This document shows, in pieces, positions 7,308-13,823 of a stretch of 18,459 bases of DNA. The stretch's first letter is position 1; each line of letters begins with the position of its first letter. Both the position numbers and the translations under genes were made by a program. The notes beneath the pieces were generated by a model. That model did no database searches. It had not been told where the DNA came from and saw only the letters and a list, made by a program, of their open reading frames with translations. This DNA comes from Chloroflexota bacterium (lineage in GTDB: Bacteria > Chloroflexota > UBA6077 > JACQUR01), in the NCBI GenBank assembly GCA_016210245.1, contig JACQUR010000289.1:1-18459 (forward strand), written 5' to 3'.

Positions 7308-7328
7308 GACTCCTGACTCAGGACTCCG
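7308..7328. promoter_or_regulatory. Heptamer repeat containing the likely ribosome binding site of the crotonase gene
   Basis: Three consecutive heptamers (GACTCCT, GACTCAG, GACTCCG) lie between the small-protein stop and the crotonase GTG. Read on the minus strand, the unit nearest the gene gives AGGAGT, with 10-11 bases to the GTG at 7299, the only Shine-Dalgarno-like sequence there. Confidence 0.5.
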
Positions 7329-7610
7329 CTAGTTGGCCAGGAGGCGGAGGGGGCCGCCACACAGGTGGACGTACTTGCCGTTCCGGAGCCGCACGTTGGA
7401 GCTGCGCTCCACCGACGGGCGCTCGCCCGCACGGATGACCAGGTAGAGGGAGAAGTGCATCTGGCAGTCCGCGCACTGCACCCGGACGCTCTGGATTCCA
7501 GCTTCAGCTTCAGTACCCTTGTTTCTTTCAGTGCCCTTGCTGTGGGTCGTGGCACTCCTCCCTTTACCTGCTGCCAGTCGCGGGCTGGACCCCCGGCAAG
7601 CGCCCAGCAT
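7329..7610 (-). CDS. Small putative zinc-binding protein, function unknown
   Basis: A short frame ending in TAG at 7329. The C-terminal half looks like real protein. Numbered from ATG 7610, CADCQMH (Cys46, Cys49, His52) is followed about 30 residues later by YVHLCGG (His82, Cys84), a plausible zinc site, with the segment FSLYLVIRAGERP between. Residues 1-40 are less protein-like. The ATG at 7610 overlaps a strong -10 element, so if that promoter is used translation must begin inside, perhaps at GTG 7481 (50 residues). The start is therefore unresolved. It is the first gene of a probable operon with the crotonase (29 bp downstream) and molybdenum hydroxylase. I do not recognise the family. Confidence 0.5.
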   Translation of the reverse strand: MLGACRGSSPRLAAGKGRSATTHSKGTERNKGTEAEAGIQSVRVQCADCQMHFSLYLVIRAGERPSVERSSNVRLRNGKYVHLCGGPLRLLAN

Positions 7611-7617
7611 TATAACA
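7609..7617 (-). promoter_or_regulatory. Extended -10 promoter for the small protein / crotonase / molybdenum hydroxylase operon
   Basis: The minus strand reads TGTTATAAT, an exact TGnTATAAT, in otherwise GC-rich DNA. The transcription start would fall near 7602. No -35 match is needed for this promoter type and none is evident. It also overlaps the ATG at 7610, which then cannot be translated from this transcript. Confidence 0.55.
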
Positions 7618-7676
7618 CATATTGCACACCTCGCCCCGCCGTGGTTCAGCGAGACTCGGTTTTCCTCGGTTTCTGG

Positions 7677-7692
7677 TGAAAATGGGTTTTCA
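7677..7692. terminator. Weak hairpin just after the eutA-like stop
   Basis: TGAAAA (7677-7682) and TTTTCA (7687-7692) pair around TGGG, 3 bases past the minus-strand stop at 7695. The stem is short and AT-rich; the T residues are in the stem rather than after it. Possible terminator only. Confidence 0.25.
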
Positions 7693-7694
7693 TC

Positions 7695-9209
7695 CTACGG
7701 AAACATCAACGACTTCACCGTCACCGGCAGCGACTCGGAGACGCCCATCGGGCAGCCGATGTCGACGTAGTCCAGGTCGCCGACCTCGATCCCGTCCAGG
7801 GCGACGAGCTCGCGCGGCAGGTCCAGCTCCTCCTTGAGGATCCCGCCCAGCGACCTGGCCACGTCGGCGTCCAGGAGCAGAAAGAGCGGGGCGGTGGAGC
7901 TGTCGGACTGCTGGACGAGCGCCGCGATGCCTTCGGCCACGCGGCGGAGCGAGCGGTAGCTCAGCGGCTCGGCGAGCGAGAGCGCCAGCGCGAGCCCTGA
8001 GGTGAAGCGCTCCAGGTCGAATCTGGCCAGCGCGGCGCGCAGTTCGGCCTCCGCGGCGTGGCCGTCCTCGACCACCGCCTTGACCACCTTCAGCCCGAAC
8101 ACGGGCAGCACGCGCTCGCTGGAGATGTAGCTGGTGTTGCCACTCGCCTGGACGGTGTACTCGCCCGCGCCGATCACGGTGGCGCGGATACCTTCGCTCG
8201 GCTCCCGGAGCAGGTGCTCCTTCGAGCGCTGGCACAGCCGCGCATGTACGCGCTGGCCGAACAGAGGGCCGAGGTCCCCGTACGAGGCGCGCTCGCGCCC
8301 GTAGACGTACTCCGACACCCCTCCCGAGAAGACGAGGCAGTCGACCTGGTCGAGCCCGCGGTAGTCCCTCAGCGGTGGGGTGAGCAGCAGCTCGCCGGCC
8401 AGGGGCGACGGGCCGGTGTCGATGATCTCGAATAGCAGGTCTACCATCAGGTCCACGAGGGCGCGCTGCTGGGCTGCCGCCACCGGCCTGCCCACGGCGA
8501 AGTCGTACCCCAGCGCGCGCGCCATGCGCCGCGCGGGGTTCTCCACTCTGGTGGCGAAACCGTCCCGGTCGAAGGCGATGAGCCGCGCACCCAGCTCGAC
8601 CGCCGCGGTCTGAGCGACCTGCCCGTTACGGATGAGAGAGAGCTTGGCGGTGCCGCCGCCGAGATCGACGTTCAAGACCGTCGCCCGCTGGTTCCGAGAG
8701 AGAGCGACCGCGCCGGACCCGTGGGCGGCCAGGAGGGCTTCGTGGTTCGGGCCGGCCGAGGCGCAGATGAACTTGCCCGAGTCCTGGGCAAAGAACTCCA
8801 GGATGGGCCGAGCGTTCTCCTTCTTGAGGGCCTCGCCCGTGATAACGACCGCCCCGGTGTCGACGTCGTCTGCGCTGAAGCCCGCCTCGCGGTACGCGGC
8901 GTGGATGAAATCCCGCAACCGCTCGGTGTCGATCAGGGTTCCGGAGACGTAGGGAGTGAGCAGGATGGGAGAACGGTAGAGCACCCCGCGCTCGGCCACC
9001 TCGAACTGGGCGGAGAGATCGGAGCCCTTGCGCCGGAGCGTCAGGTGGGAGAACACCAGGTGGGAGGTCGACGACCCGATGTCGATGCCTACCGAGGTCA
9101 GGGAGAACTGCTCGAGGCCTTCGACGTCCTCGACGATCGCGCCGGCGACGTTGGGATCGAACTGCGGATCCTCGTGGACCGTGTGCGCGTCATGCATGGC
9201 ACGGCTCAC
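7695..9209 (-). CDS. eutA: EutA-family protein (ethanolamine ammonia-lyase reactivating factor-like)
   Basis: An actin/Hsp70-fold ATPase. EutA of enteric bacteria exchanges damaged cobalamin out of ethanolamine ammonia-lyase (EutBC). Matches along the 504 residues are SVGIDIGSSTSHLVFS (39-54, phosphate loop), GAVVITGEALKKENA (119-133), SAGPNHEALLAAHGSGA (151-167), VLNVDLGGGTAKLSL (178-192, second phosphate motif), VFSGGVSEY, IRATVIGAGEYT, and the C-terminal DYVDIGCPMG then PVTVKSLMFP. The N-terminus is about 35 residues longer than enteric EutA. The GTG start at 9209 lacks a clear Shine-Dalgarno, and an in-frame ATG lies at 9197. No EutB or EutC is nearby; instead the bicupin gene lies directly upstream on the same strand. 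Its true client enzyme is unknown. Confidence 0.88.
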   Translation of the reverse strand: MSRAMHDAHTVHEDPQFDPNVAGAIVEDVEGLEQFSLTSVGIDIGSSTSHLVFSHLTLRRKGSDLSAQFEVAERGVLYRSPILLTPYVSGTLIDTERLRDFIHAAYREAGFSADDVDTGAVVITGEALKKENARPILEFFAQDSGKFICASAGPNHEALLAAHGSGAVALSRNQRATVLNVDLGGGTAKLSLIRNGQVAQTAAVELGARLIAFDRDGFATRVENPARRMARALGYDFAVGRPVAAAQQRALVDLMVDLLFEIIDTGPSPLAGELLLTPPLRDYRGLDQVDCLVFSGGVSEYVYGRERASYGDLGPLFGQRVHARLCQRSKEHLLREPSEGIRATVIGAGEYTVQASGNTSYISSERVLPVFGLKVVKAVVEDGHAAEAELRAALARFDLERFTSGLALALSLAEPLSYRSLRRVAEGIAALVQQSDSSTAPLFLLLDADVARSLGGILKEELDLPRELVALDGIEVGDLDYVDIGCPMGVSESLPVTVKSLMFP

Positions 9210-9227
9210 GCTCAGGGGAGCGGCAAG

Positions 9228-9262
9228 AGGAGCACGGAGCGGCAGCGCCGCTCGGTGCTCCT
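9228..9262. repeat. 16-bp-arm hairpin between the bicupin and eutA-like genes
   Basis: Arms 9228-9243 and 9247-9262 pair at 15 of 16 positions around a 3-base loop. It fills most of the 54-bp gap between the two minus-strand genes and has no U-tract in the direction of transcription. It could modulate or stabilise the processed eutA-like message. Confidence 0.7.
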
Positions 9263-9263
9263 T

Positions 9264-10406
9264 TCAGCCTGGTTTCCACTGGAAGTTCCGGTCCTCGTAC
9301 GCCTGGGGGGGTACCAGCGAGGTGAGACCGCGCTTCGCCAGTTCCGCCTCGAAGTGGATGCGCACCCACGGGTCCTGGTCGGGGTACTCGATCTGGTCGC
9401 GGGCGCGGTCTTCGATCTTCTCGGCGTAGCCGTGGAACTGCATCGGTGGATGGAAGGCCAGGTAGCGCGCGGGGGCGGCGCCCAGGTTGAAGTGCTGGTG
9501 GAACCACTTGTTGGGCGGCACGAACAGGCTGGCCTCCTGCCAGGGGACGACGATCCGCTCCTGGCCCGCTTGCCACAGGACCGAGTAGCCCTCGCCAGCC
9601 GGGATGACGATCACCCGCCCGGGCCCGTGCCGATGGGCTTTCTTGTAGGTCCGCGCGGGGAAGACCGACATGTGGCAGGACATCTCCGAGCCGGCGAACT
9701 GGATGAAGATGCTGTGGCCCCCCGCACCCCGGGCGGTGTTGGGATCGAGCTTGTCCCAGGCGCGCATGTCCGGGAAGAAGTTGCCCACCCAGTACGCGCG
9801 CCGGTCGCCCCAGATGGTGCCGTCCGGCTGGCGGACGGTCTGCGCCACCGAGTAGAAGTCGCGCTGGTGGATGTGCTCGTCGGCCGGGCTCTCATAGGGG
9901 TTGTTGAAGAAGAAGCGCGGGTCCTGGATGACGGACATGCCCAGCGGCAGGTAGTTGTAGTGGAGCAGGCGGACCGGGCGGTTGCCCTGCATGTTGCTGA
10001 ACTGGTGAAAGCAGTTGTGGGGCAGGATGAACATGCTGTGCTTCTGCCACTCGAAGCTGCGCTTGCTGGCTCCGTGCGCGCCCCACACCGTTGTCAGGCC
10101 GCGCCCTTCCACCACGTACACGCACTCGTCCAGCGCCAGCTTCAGCGGAGGCAGCGTCTCGCCCGGCGGGATCTCGGTCACCTGGGCCTCGCTCACCCCC
10201 TCCTGCCCCGCGAGCTGGATGAAGGCTGCGTCGCAGCCACGCGCCTCCCAGCGCCCCAGCTCGAGGGTTCTCAGGTCGGAGATGTAGAAGCCGCGGTGAA
10301 TGGGGACGCCAACGCTCTCTATCCAGCGGTCGTAGGCAAAGATCGTCTTCTGGGGAGCAGGGGCGGCGTCTTGCTTGCTGGCCGCGGTTCCGTGGGCAGT
10401 CTCCAC
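9264..10406 (-). CDS. Bicupin protein of the 'ethanolamine ammonia-lyase-activating protein' type
   Basis: Two cupin domains in one chain (380 residues from GTG 10406). I chose GTG because AGAGGAG precedes it by 8 bases; ATG 10424 (386 residues) has no Shine-Dalgarno, and the open frame further up is only 16-bp tandem repeat. N-terminal cupin (about 60-150): CVYVVEGRG with Glu94 and LPHNCFHQF with His130 and His134, but no HxH pair. C-terminal cupin (about 230-320): KAHRHGPGRVIVIPAGEG with His258 and His260, then WFHQHFN with His303 and His305, a likely metal site. The linker carries FFFNNPYESPADEH. Homologues carry the quoted database name, from memory, apparently without strong biochemistry. 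It lies immediately upstream of the eutA-like gene, which supports a joint role. A dioxygenase-like activity is an alternative. Confidence 0.85.
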   Translation of the reverse strand: METAHGTAASKQDAAPAPQKTIFAYDRWIESVGVPIHRGFYISDLRTLELGRWEARGCDAAFIQLAGQEGVSEAQVTEIPPGETLPPLKLALDECVYVVEGRGLTTVWGAHGASKRSFEWQKHSMFILPHNCFHQFSNMQGNRPVRLLHYNYLPLGMSVIQDPRFFFNNPYESPADEHIHQRDFYSVAQTVRQPDGTIWGDRRAYWVGNFFPDMRAWDKLDPNTARGAGGHSIFIQFAGSEMSCHMSVFPARTYKKAHRHGPGRVIVIPAGEGYSVLWQAGQERIVVPWQEASLFVPPNKWFHQHFNLGAAPARYLAFHPPMQFHGYAEKIEDRARDQIEYPDQDPWVRIHFEAELAKRGLTSLVPPQAYEDRNFQWKPG

Positions 10407-10444
10407 GCGCAGGGCTCCTCTCATTGCTGGTCCCGGACGCCCCG

Positions 10445-10620
10445 CTCCTTCACGGTCGCGGCACAGGCGAGCCGCCTGTGCCACCAGCCGCCTGTGCCAC
10501 CAGCCGCCTGTGCCACCAGCCGCCTGTGCCACCAGCCGCCTGTGCCACCAGCCGCCTGTGCCACCAGCCGCCTGTGCCACTGGGGCGAGGGGCTCTATCC
10601 AAGCCGCGACCGTGAGGGAG
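10445..10620. repeat. Outer inverted repeat enclosing the 16-bp tandem array
   Basis: Bases 10445-10462 and 10603-10620 are reverse complements at 17 of 18 positions (core TCACGGTCGCGGC, 13 exact). They enclose the whole tandem array. The structure resembles a small inverted-repeat-bounded cassette, though no target-site duplication was recognised. Confidence 0.75.
10471..10582. repeat. 16-bp tandem repeat, seven units
   Basis: The unit GCCGCCTGTGCCACCA occurs six times exactly (10471-10566), then once with the last two bases changed (10567-10582). One unit in inverse orientation precedes the array: GGCACAGGCG at 10460-10469 pairs with CGCCTGTGCC at 10473-10482. The array is open in frame on the minus strand, but its length per unit is not a multiple of three and it lies upstream of the bicupin start, so it is read as non-coding. 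Confidence 0.92.
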
Positions 10621-10634
10621 CGGTCCCAAGCCGC

Positions 10635-10656
10635 TGAACTGCCGATCGGCAGTTCA
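10635..10656. promoter_or_regulatory. 22-bp perfect palindrome (possible operator)
   Basis: TGAACTGCCGA at 10635-10645 is followed directly by its exact reverse complement to 10656. The size and symmetry resemble a dimeric regulator operator, and it lies about 230 bp upstream of the bicupin start. No regulator gene is in the window, so the reading is speculative; it may simply be another intergenic palindrome. Confidence 0.4.
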
Positions 10657-10724
10657 CCAGCCTCCAGCCAGTCTATAGAGCGTCTGTCGCGGTTGTCAAC
10701 GGAGCCGCGTATACCGGAGTCTCT

Positions 10725-10798
10725 CCTTGATCCATGGGGGCGAGCTGGGCACCTTCACCGACAGGTGAAGGTGCCCAGCTCGCCCCCATGGATCAAGG
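10725..10798. repeat. 35-bp perfect-arm hairpin, dispersed family copy 1
   Basis: Arms 10725-10759 and 10764-10798 are exact reverse complements around GACA. The arm contains CCTTGATCC, ATGGGG, GAGC and CACCTTCACC in order. The same blocks occur in the hairpin at 13824-13892, so this is a repeated element rather than a one-off structure. Confidence 0.9.
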
Positions 10799-11004
10799 TC
10801 GCTGCTGATGTTTTGATAGAAGCCGCGGCCCGATGGACTGCAGTGCGAGTGGGTCACAACCTTGTCACAGCAGCGCGTCTGGCGCTGGACCGTTGGGTGA
10901 GGAGGGGGTATGCCTCCTGGAGCAAGGAGGCGGACGAGATGGCCAGGCGGACGGAGGGCGCGGAGGCGGCGCGGGAGCGGGTGATCGGGCGGTTGGACTG
11001 GCAA

Positions 11005-11013
11005 ATTATATCA
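11005..11013 (-). promoter_or_regulatory. Extended -10 promoter on the minus strand, facing the bicupin gene
   Basis: The minus strand reads TGATATAAT, an exact TGnTATAAT, inside the only AT-rich patch of the region. Transcription would start near 10998 and read a leader of about 590 bases through the hairpin, the palindrome and the tandem array before reaching the bicupin. No -35 match is visible (TCTCTC at 17-base spacing). Confidence 0.4.
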
Positions 11014-11086
11014 AAACATCAGTCCTTGAGAGACGAAGGTGGCTCAGGTCCGGTACTATGGAGGCCTCGGAAGCGTTCGGCGGCCA

Positions 11087-11165
11087 GGGTCAGGACTGAG
11101 GACTGAGCGCTGAAGACTGAGTTCAGGACACCCAGTCCTCAGTCCTCAGTCCTCAGTCCTGACCC
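11087..11165. repeat. Heptamer (GGACTGA / TCAGTCC) hairpin upstream of the MFS gene
   Basis: The left side starts at 11087 with GGGTCAGGACTGAGGACTGA and the right side ends at 11165 with the reverse complement of that string. The inner parts pair imperfectly. The right arm carries four TCAGTCC-type heptamers. It is related by one base to the GGACTCA repeat at the left end of the window. It lies 60 bp before the MFS ATG. Confidence 0.85.
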
Positions 11166-11224
11166 GGGCCACTGCTACTCGCCGCTCCCGGAGGTGCGCG
11201 ACGTTCGGCCTGACTCGCAACCAG

Positions 11225-12457
11225 ATGGCCGTTGCCCTGGCAGTCGCCGTCGTCTGGCTCGGCTTCGACTTCGCCAATCCCTTCCTGCCGCTGTACATCC
11301 GGGAGTTGGGCGTGGAGTCGGTGGCCGAGGCTGCCCTGTGGTCCGGGCTCCTGGTTGGCCTGGCGCCAGGGCTGAGTGCGCTGGCTAACCCGTTCTGGGG
11401 ACTGCTGGCCGACCGCTTCGGCCCCAGGCCGATGCTGCTGCGGGCCCTGGTCACCTTCAGCCTGCTGCTGGCGCTGATGGGCCTGGCCACCAGCCTGTGG
11501 CACCTGGTGGCGCTGCGGATCGCCATTGGCCTGCTCGGCGGCTTTACCGCGCTGGCCCTGGCGCTGATGATCACCTCCGGCCCGCGCAGCCGCACGGCTC
11601 AAGCCCTGGGCGCGCTGCAGGCGGCGCAGTACGTGCCTCTGGCCGTGGGGCCGGCTGTTGGTGGTATGCTGGCCGATTCCCTGGGGCTGCGGCTCAACTT
11701 CTTCCTGGCCGCCGGCCTGTGCCTGGTCGGCGCGCTGGTGGTGGCGGCGCTCATCCCCCAGTCCCCGCCCCCGCCGCCCAGGCGCAGCCCGGAGAACCGG
11801 GCGAGCGCGGTCGGGCCGAGCCAGTCGTGGCGCACGCCCCGGGTGCTGCTCCCCTTCGCCGTGCTCTTCATCGCCTACTTCGTGGAGCGCAGCTTCGTGC
11901 CGGTGCTGCCGCTGTACGTCTCCGTGCTTGGCGCCCCACCCCAGGCAGTGGCCTCCACTGCTGGCCTGGCCCTGGCGGCGGGCGCGCTCGCCTCGGCGGC
12001 CTCGGGCCCACTGTCCGGTCGCTTGGCGAGCCGCTATTCGCTGCTCTGGCTGATGGCCGCGGCTCTGGGAAGCGCGCTGCTGCTGTGCCTGCTCGTCGCC
12101 TTCGCCCGCGACGTCGGCCAGTTTGTAGCCCTGCGCGTCGCCCTGGGACTGCTGGCGGGCGGGCTCCCGACCCTGGCCTATACCATGGGCGCTCAGGGGA
12201 CCGCACAGGGCAAGCTGGGCCGCCAGGCCGGTCTGCTGAGCAGCGCCGCGCTGGCGGCGAACGCGCTCGGGCCGATGATCACCGGGGTCATCGCCGCCTG
12301 GGACCTGCGCACCGTGTTTCTGGTGGACGCGGCCCTGCTGGGGCTGGCGCTCGTGCTCGTGGCGAGCGTTGGGCGGCGAGCGGCGACCGGACCGGGCAGT
12401 GAGGATGAGGCGGGCGGTAGACAGGGGGCGATGGGCCGCGCCCTCGGAGGGAGTTGA
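11225..12457 (+). CDS. MFS transporter, drug-efflux-like
   Basis: Major facilitator with about 12 membrane helices in 410 residues. The first helix leads into FANPFLPLYIRELGV, and the loop after helix 2 has the family signature LADRFGPRPML. A proline-rich cytoplasmic loop with SPPPPPRRSPENRAS separates the two halves, and the second half has SGPLSGRLASRYS at the equivalent position. The N-terminus is short before helix 1. The ATG at 11225 has no Shine-Dalgarno; the nearest GGAGG (11190-11194) would suit an ACG codon at 11201, which is improbable, so the start is uncertain by a few residues. Substrate unknown. The stop codon overlaps the -35 of the following ABC operon promoter, so that operon can be transcribed independently. 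Confidence 0.88.
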   Translation: MAVALAVAVVWLGFDFANPFLPLYIRELGVESVAEAALWSGLLVGLAPGLSALANPFWGLLADRFGPRPMLLRALVTFSLLLALMGLATSLWHLVALRIAIGLLGGFTALALALMITSGPRSRTAQALGALQAAQYVPLAVGPAVGGMLADSLGLRLNFFLAAGLCLVGALVVAALIPQSPPPPPRRSPENRASAVGPSQSWRTPRVLLPFAVLFIAYFVERSFVPVLPLYVSVLGAPPQAVASTAGLALAAGALASAASGPLSGRLASRYSLLWLMAAALGSALLLCLLVAFARDVGQFVALRVALGLLAGGLPTLAYTMGAQGTAQGKLGRQAGLLSSAALAANALGPMITGVIAAWDLRTVFLVDAALLGLALVLVASVGRRAATGPGSEDEAGGRQGAMGRALGGS

Positions 12458-12482
12458 CAAGCGCGCGCGACCCGGTGTTAAT
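12454..12482 (+). promoter_or_regulatory. Sigma-70-type promoter of the ABC transporter operon
   Basis: A perfect TTGACA (12454-12459) overlaps the MFS stop codon and is followed after 17 bases by GTTAAT (12477-12482, four of six matches). This is an unusually AT-rich stretch for the region. It predicts a 5' leader of about 110 bases before the binding-protein GTG. Confidence 0.55.
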
Positions 12483-12582
12483 TGCACGACCGCGCGGCAG
12501 CGGCCGGGAGCAGCAAGCGAGGCCCCGGCGAGGACGCGCCTGGCCAGGCGGTCCGTTTGGATACGTCGACTGCCAATCACAC

Positions 12583-12593
12583 AAGAGGAGGAG
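12583..12593 (+). promoter_or_regulatory. Strong ribosome binding site deciding the GTG start of the binding protein
   Basis: AAGAGGAGGAG ends 6 bases before the GTG at 12600. It excludes the longer open frame back to 12369 and places the Tat signal at a normal distance from the N-terminus. Confidence 0.8.
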
Positions 12594-12599
12594 TTCCAG

Positions 12600-13745
12600 G
12601 TGAGCGAGCAGACCGTTCCCAGCGGTGGCGCTGGCGGGCAGCGCGGCCCGAGCGTCGTAGCGACCCGGCGAGCCTTCCTGCGGCGGACCGCGCTCGCGGT
12701 GGCCTCGGGGCTGATTGGCCCGAGCCTGCTGGCCGCGTGTACGGCGGCGCCGAGTCCGGCACCCACCCAGGCCCCGGCGGCTGCCCCGACGGCCGCGGCG
12801 GGCGCAGCCAAGCCAGCAGCCACCGCGGCGCCCGCAAAGGCCGCGCCGAAGGAGCTGCCCAAGGTCAGCATCAGCAGCATCACCGGCGGGGTGTCCGGCC
12901 TGATCATCCAGGCGATGAAGACCTTCCAGATCGACGAGAAGAACGGCTTCCTGCTGGACATCAAGCAGATGGAGACGGCCCAGGCAGAGCGCGCCGTCCT
13001 GCTCAAGAGCGTCGACATCGGGCTGTTCGCGGTGCCGGCCGTGGCCCGCGCCAACCTGGAGGGCTTTCCGCTGCGGATCACCGCGCCCCTGTATTGGATG
13101 CACACCATCTTCCTGGTCAAGGCCGATGCGCCGTACCAGAAGTGGCAGGAGCTGAAAGGCAAGAAGATCAGCTCGCCGGGCCAGGTGTCGGGCGTCCACA
13201 ACGCCATGCAGCTCCTGGCGGCCTACGAGGGGTGGAACTTCGACAAGGACTTCCAGGTGGCGATCATCGGCGCCCTGCCGGCTGCGGTGACGGCGTTGGA
13301 TCGGGGCGAGATCGAGTGCGCGCTGGTGTGGCCGCCCCTGTCCCCTCAGCTCCTGGCAGAGAAAGGGAAGTATCGTTCGCTGGGCGCGATCAACGCAGAG
13401 TGGAAGCAGCGCACCGGCGGCGACATGCTCCTCGGTGGCCTGGGCATGCTCGAGGACTGGTACCAGAAGAACAAGGACCTGGCGAAGCTGGTGTCGGTCG
13501 GTACCGCGGACACGAACCGCTATCTACTCTCGAACGACCAGGCCTGGGAGCACGCCGACATCCTGAAGAACCTGGGGGTAACGAAGGAAGTCCTACCCCC
13601 GGTGCGGGCGGCGATGAAGGAGGTGCTGCCGCCGGGCGGCTGGGATGACGCCACCCTGAAGTCCTCCCGGGTCATGGTCGACAAGTTTGTCGAGCTGGGC
13701 GTGCTCAAGGAGAAGCCGAAGGACGAGATGTTCATCCGGCCGTAG
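12600..13745 (+). CDS. ABC transporter substrate-binding lipoprotein (nitrate/sulfonate/taurine, NMT1-like)
   Basis: Captures the substrate outside the membrane for the downstream permease and ATPase. The 381 residues start with a twin-arginine signal (RRAFLRR, 23-29), a hydrophobic stretch and the lipobox LLAAC with the lipidated Cys at 47, so it should be a Tat-exported lipoprotein. An Ala/Pro/Thr-rich linker (48-86) follows, then the two-lobe binding domain from KVSISSITGGVSG. Landmarks of the SsuA/ThiY/NMT1 group are MKTFQIDEKNGF, LKSVDIGLFAVPAVA, VKADAPYQKWQELKGKKIS and VAIIGALPAAVTALDRGEIECALVWPP. The ligand cannot be predicted; relatives bind alkanesulfonates, pyrimidines, nitrate or aromatic acids. 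Separated by 283 bp of hairpin-rich DNA from the permease. Confidence 0.9.
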   Translation: MSEQTVPSGGAGGQRGPSVVATRRAFLRRTALAVASGLIGPSLLAACTAAPSPAPTQAPAAAPTAAAGAAKPAATAAPAKAAPKELPKVSISSITGGVSGLIIQAMKTFQIDEKNGFLLDIKQMETAQAERAVLLKSVDIGLFAVPAVARANLEGFPLRITAPLYWMHTIFLVKADAPYQKWQELKGKKISSPGQVSGVHNAMQLLAAYEGWNFDKDFQVAIIGALPAAVTALDRGEIECALVWPPLSPQLLAEKGKYRSLGAINAEWKQRTGGDMLLGGLGMLEDWYQKNKDLAKLVSVGTADTNRYLLSNDQAWEHADILKNLGVTKEVLPPVRAAMKEVLPPGGWDDATLKSSRVMVDKFVELGVLKEKPKDEMFIRP

Positions 13746-13762
13746 CTCCTCTACCCCCCGGT

Positions 13763-13789
13763 CCCCTTCCCCCACCAGGGGGGAAGGGG
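13763..13789. terminator. Imperfect C-rich/G-rich hairpin after the binding-protein gene
   Basis: CCCCTTCCCCC (13763-13773) and the G-run with AA (13778-13789) pair imperfectly around ACCA, 18 bases past the stop at 13745. No U-tract follows. It could attenuate read-through into the permease gene. Confidence 0.45.
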
Positions 13790-13791
13790 GG

Positions 13792-13820
13792 GGTAGGGAC
13801 GCAAGGCTTGCGTCCCTACC
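13792..13820. repeat. AGGGACGCAAG hairpin, family copy 1
   Basis: Arms 13792-13805 and 13807-13820 are exact reverse complements (14 bp) with one central G. The core AGGGACGCAAG recurs with one base changed at 13948-13970. Confidence 0.85.
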
Positions 13821-13823
13821 GAA

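Larger units (their letters stand above)
10407..11224. other. Gene-free region between the bicupin and the MFS gene
   Basis: About 0.8 kb between divergently transcribed genes. It holds, in order, the 16-bp array within its outer inverted repeat (10445-10620), a 22-bp perfect palindrome (10635-10656), a 35-bp-arm hairpin (10725-10798), a small 7-bp hairpin (GCCTCCT 10912-10918 with AGGAGGC 10925-10931), an AT-rich patch with a minus-strand extended -10 (11005-11013), and a heptamer hairpin (11087-11165). The plus-strand frame is open through 10799-11106 and could encode a helical peptide, but there is no good start and the first third does not show the local codon bias. I see no tRNA, T-box or other recognisable RNA. 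Confidence 0.7.

Noticed and set aside
7695..10406. Complete ethanolamine utilisation operon
   Set aside because: Only a EutA-like protein and the bicupin are present; no EutB, EutC, shell proteins or aldehyde dehydrogenase are in the window.
10425..10580. N-terminal extension of the bicupin with GGTGGWWHRRLVAQA-type repeats
   Set aside because: It is the translation of the 16-bp tandem array; the period is not a multiple of three and an RBS-supported GTG lies further downstream at 10406.
10471..10582. CRISPR array
   Set aside because: The 16-bp units are directly adjacent with no spacers, so this is a simple tandem repeat.
11026..11059. MFS promoter TTGAGA...TACTAT on the plus strand
   Set aside because: The spacing between the two hexamers is 22 bases, too long for a standard promoter, and a hairpin separates it from the gene.
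10425..11224. T-box leader, cobalamin riboswitch or tRNA in the gene-free region
   Set aside because: I looked for a T-box sequence, a B12 box and a cloverleaf; AAGGTGGCTCAGG near 11035 only superficially resembles a T-box, and no tRNA arm set was found.
11153..13207. 684-codon minus-strand frame opposite the MFS and binding-protein genes
   Set aside because: Antisense to two convincing genes and rich in Gln/Arg/Gly without any family motif.
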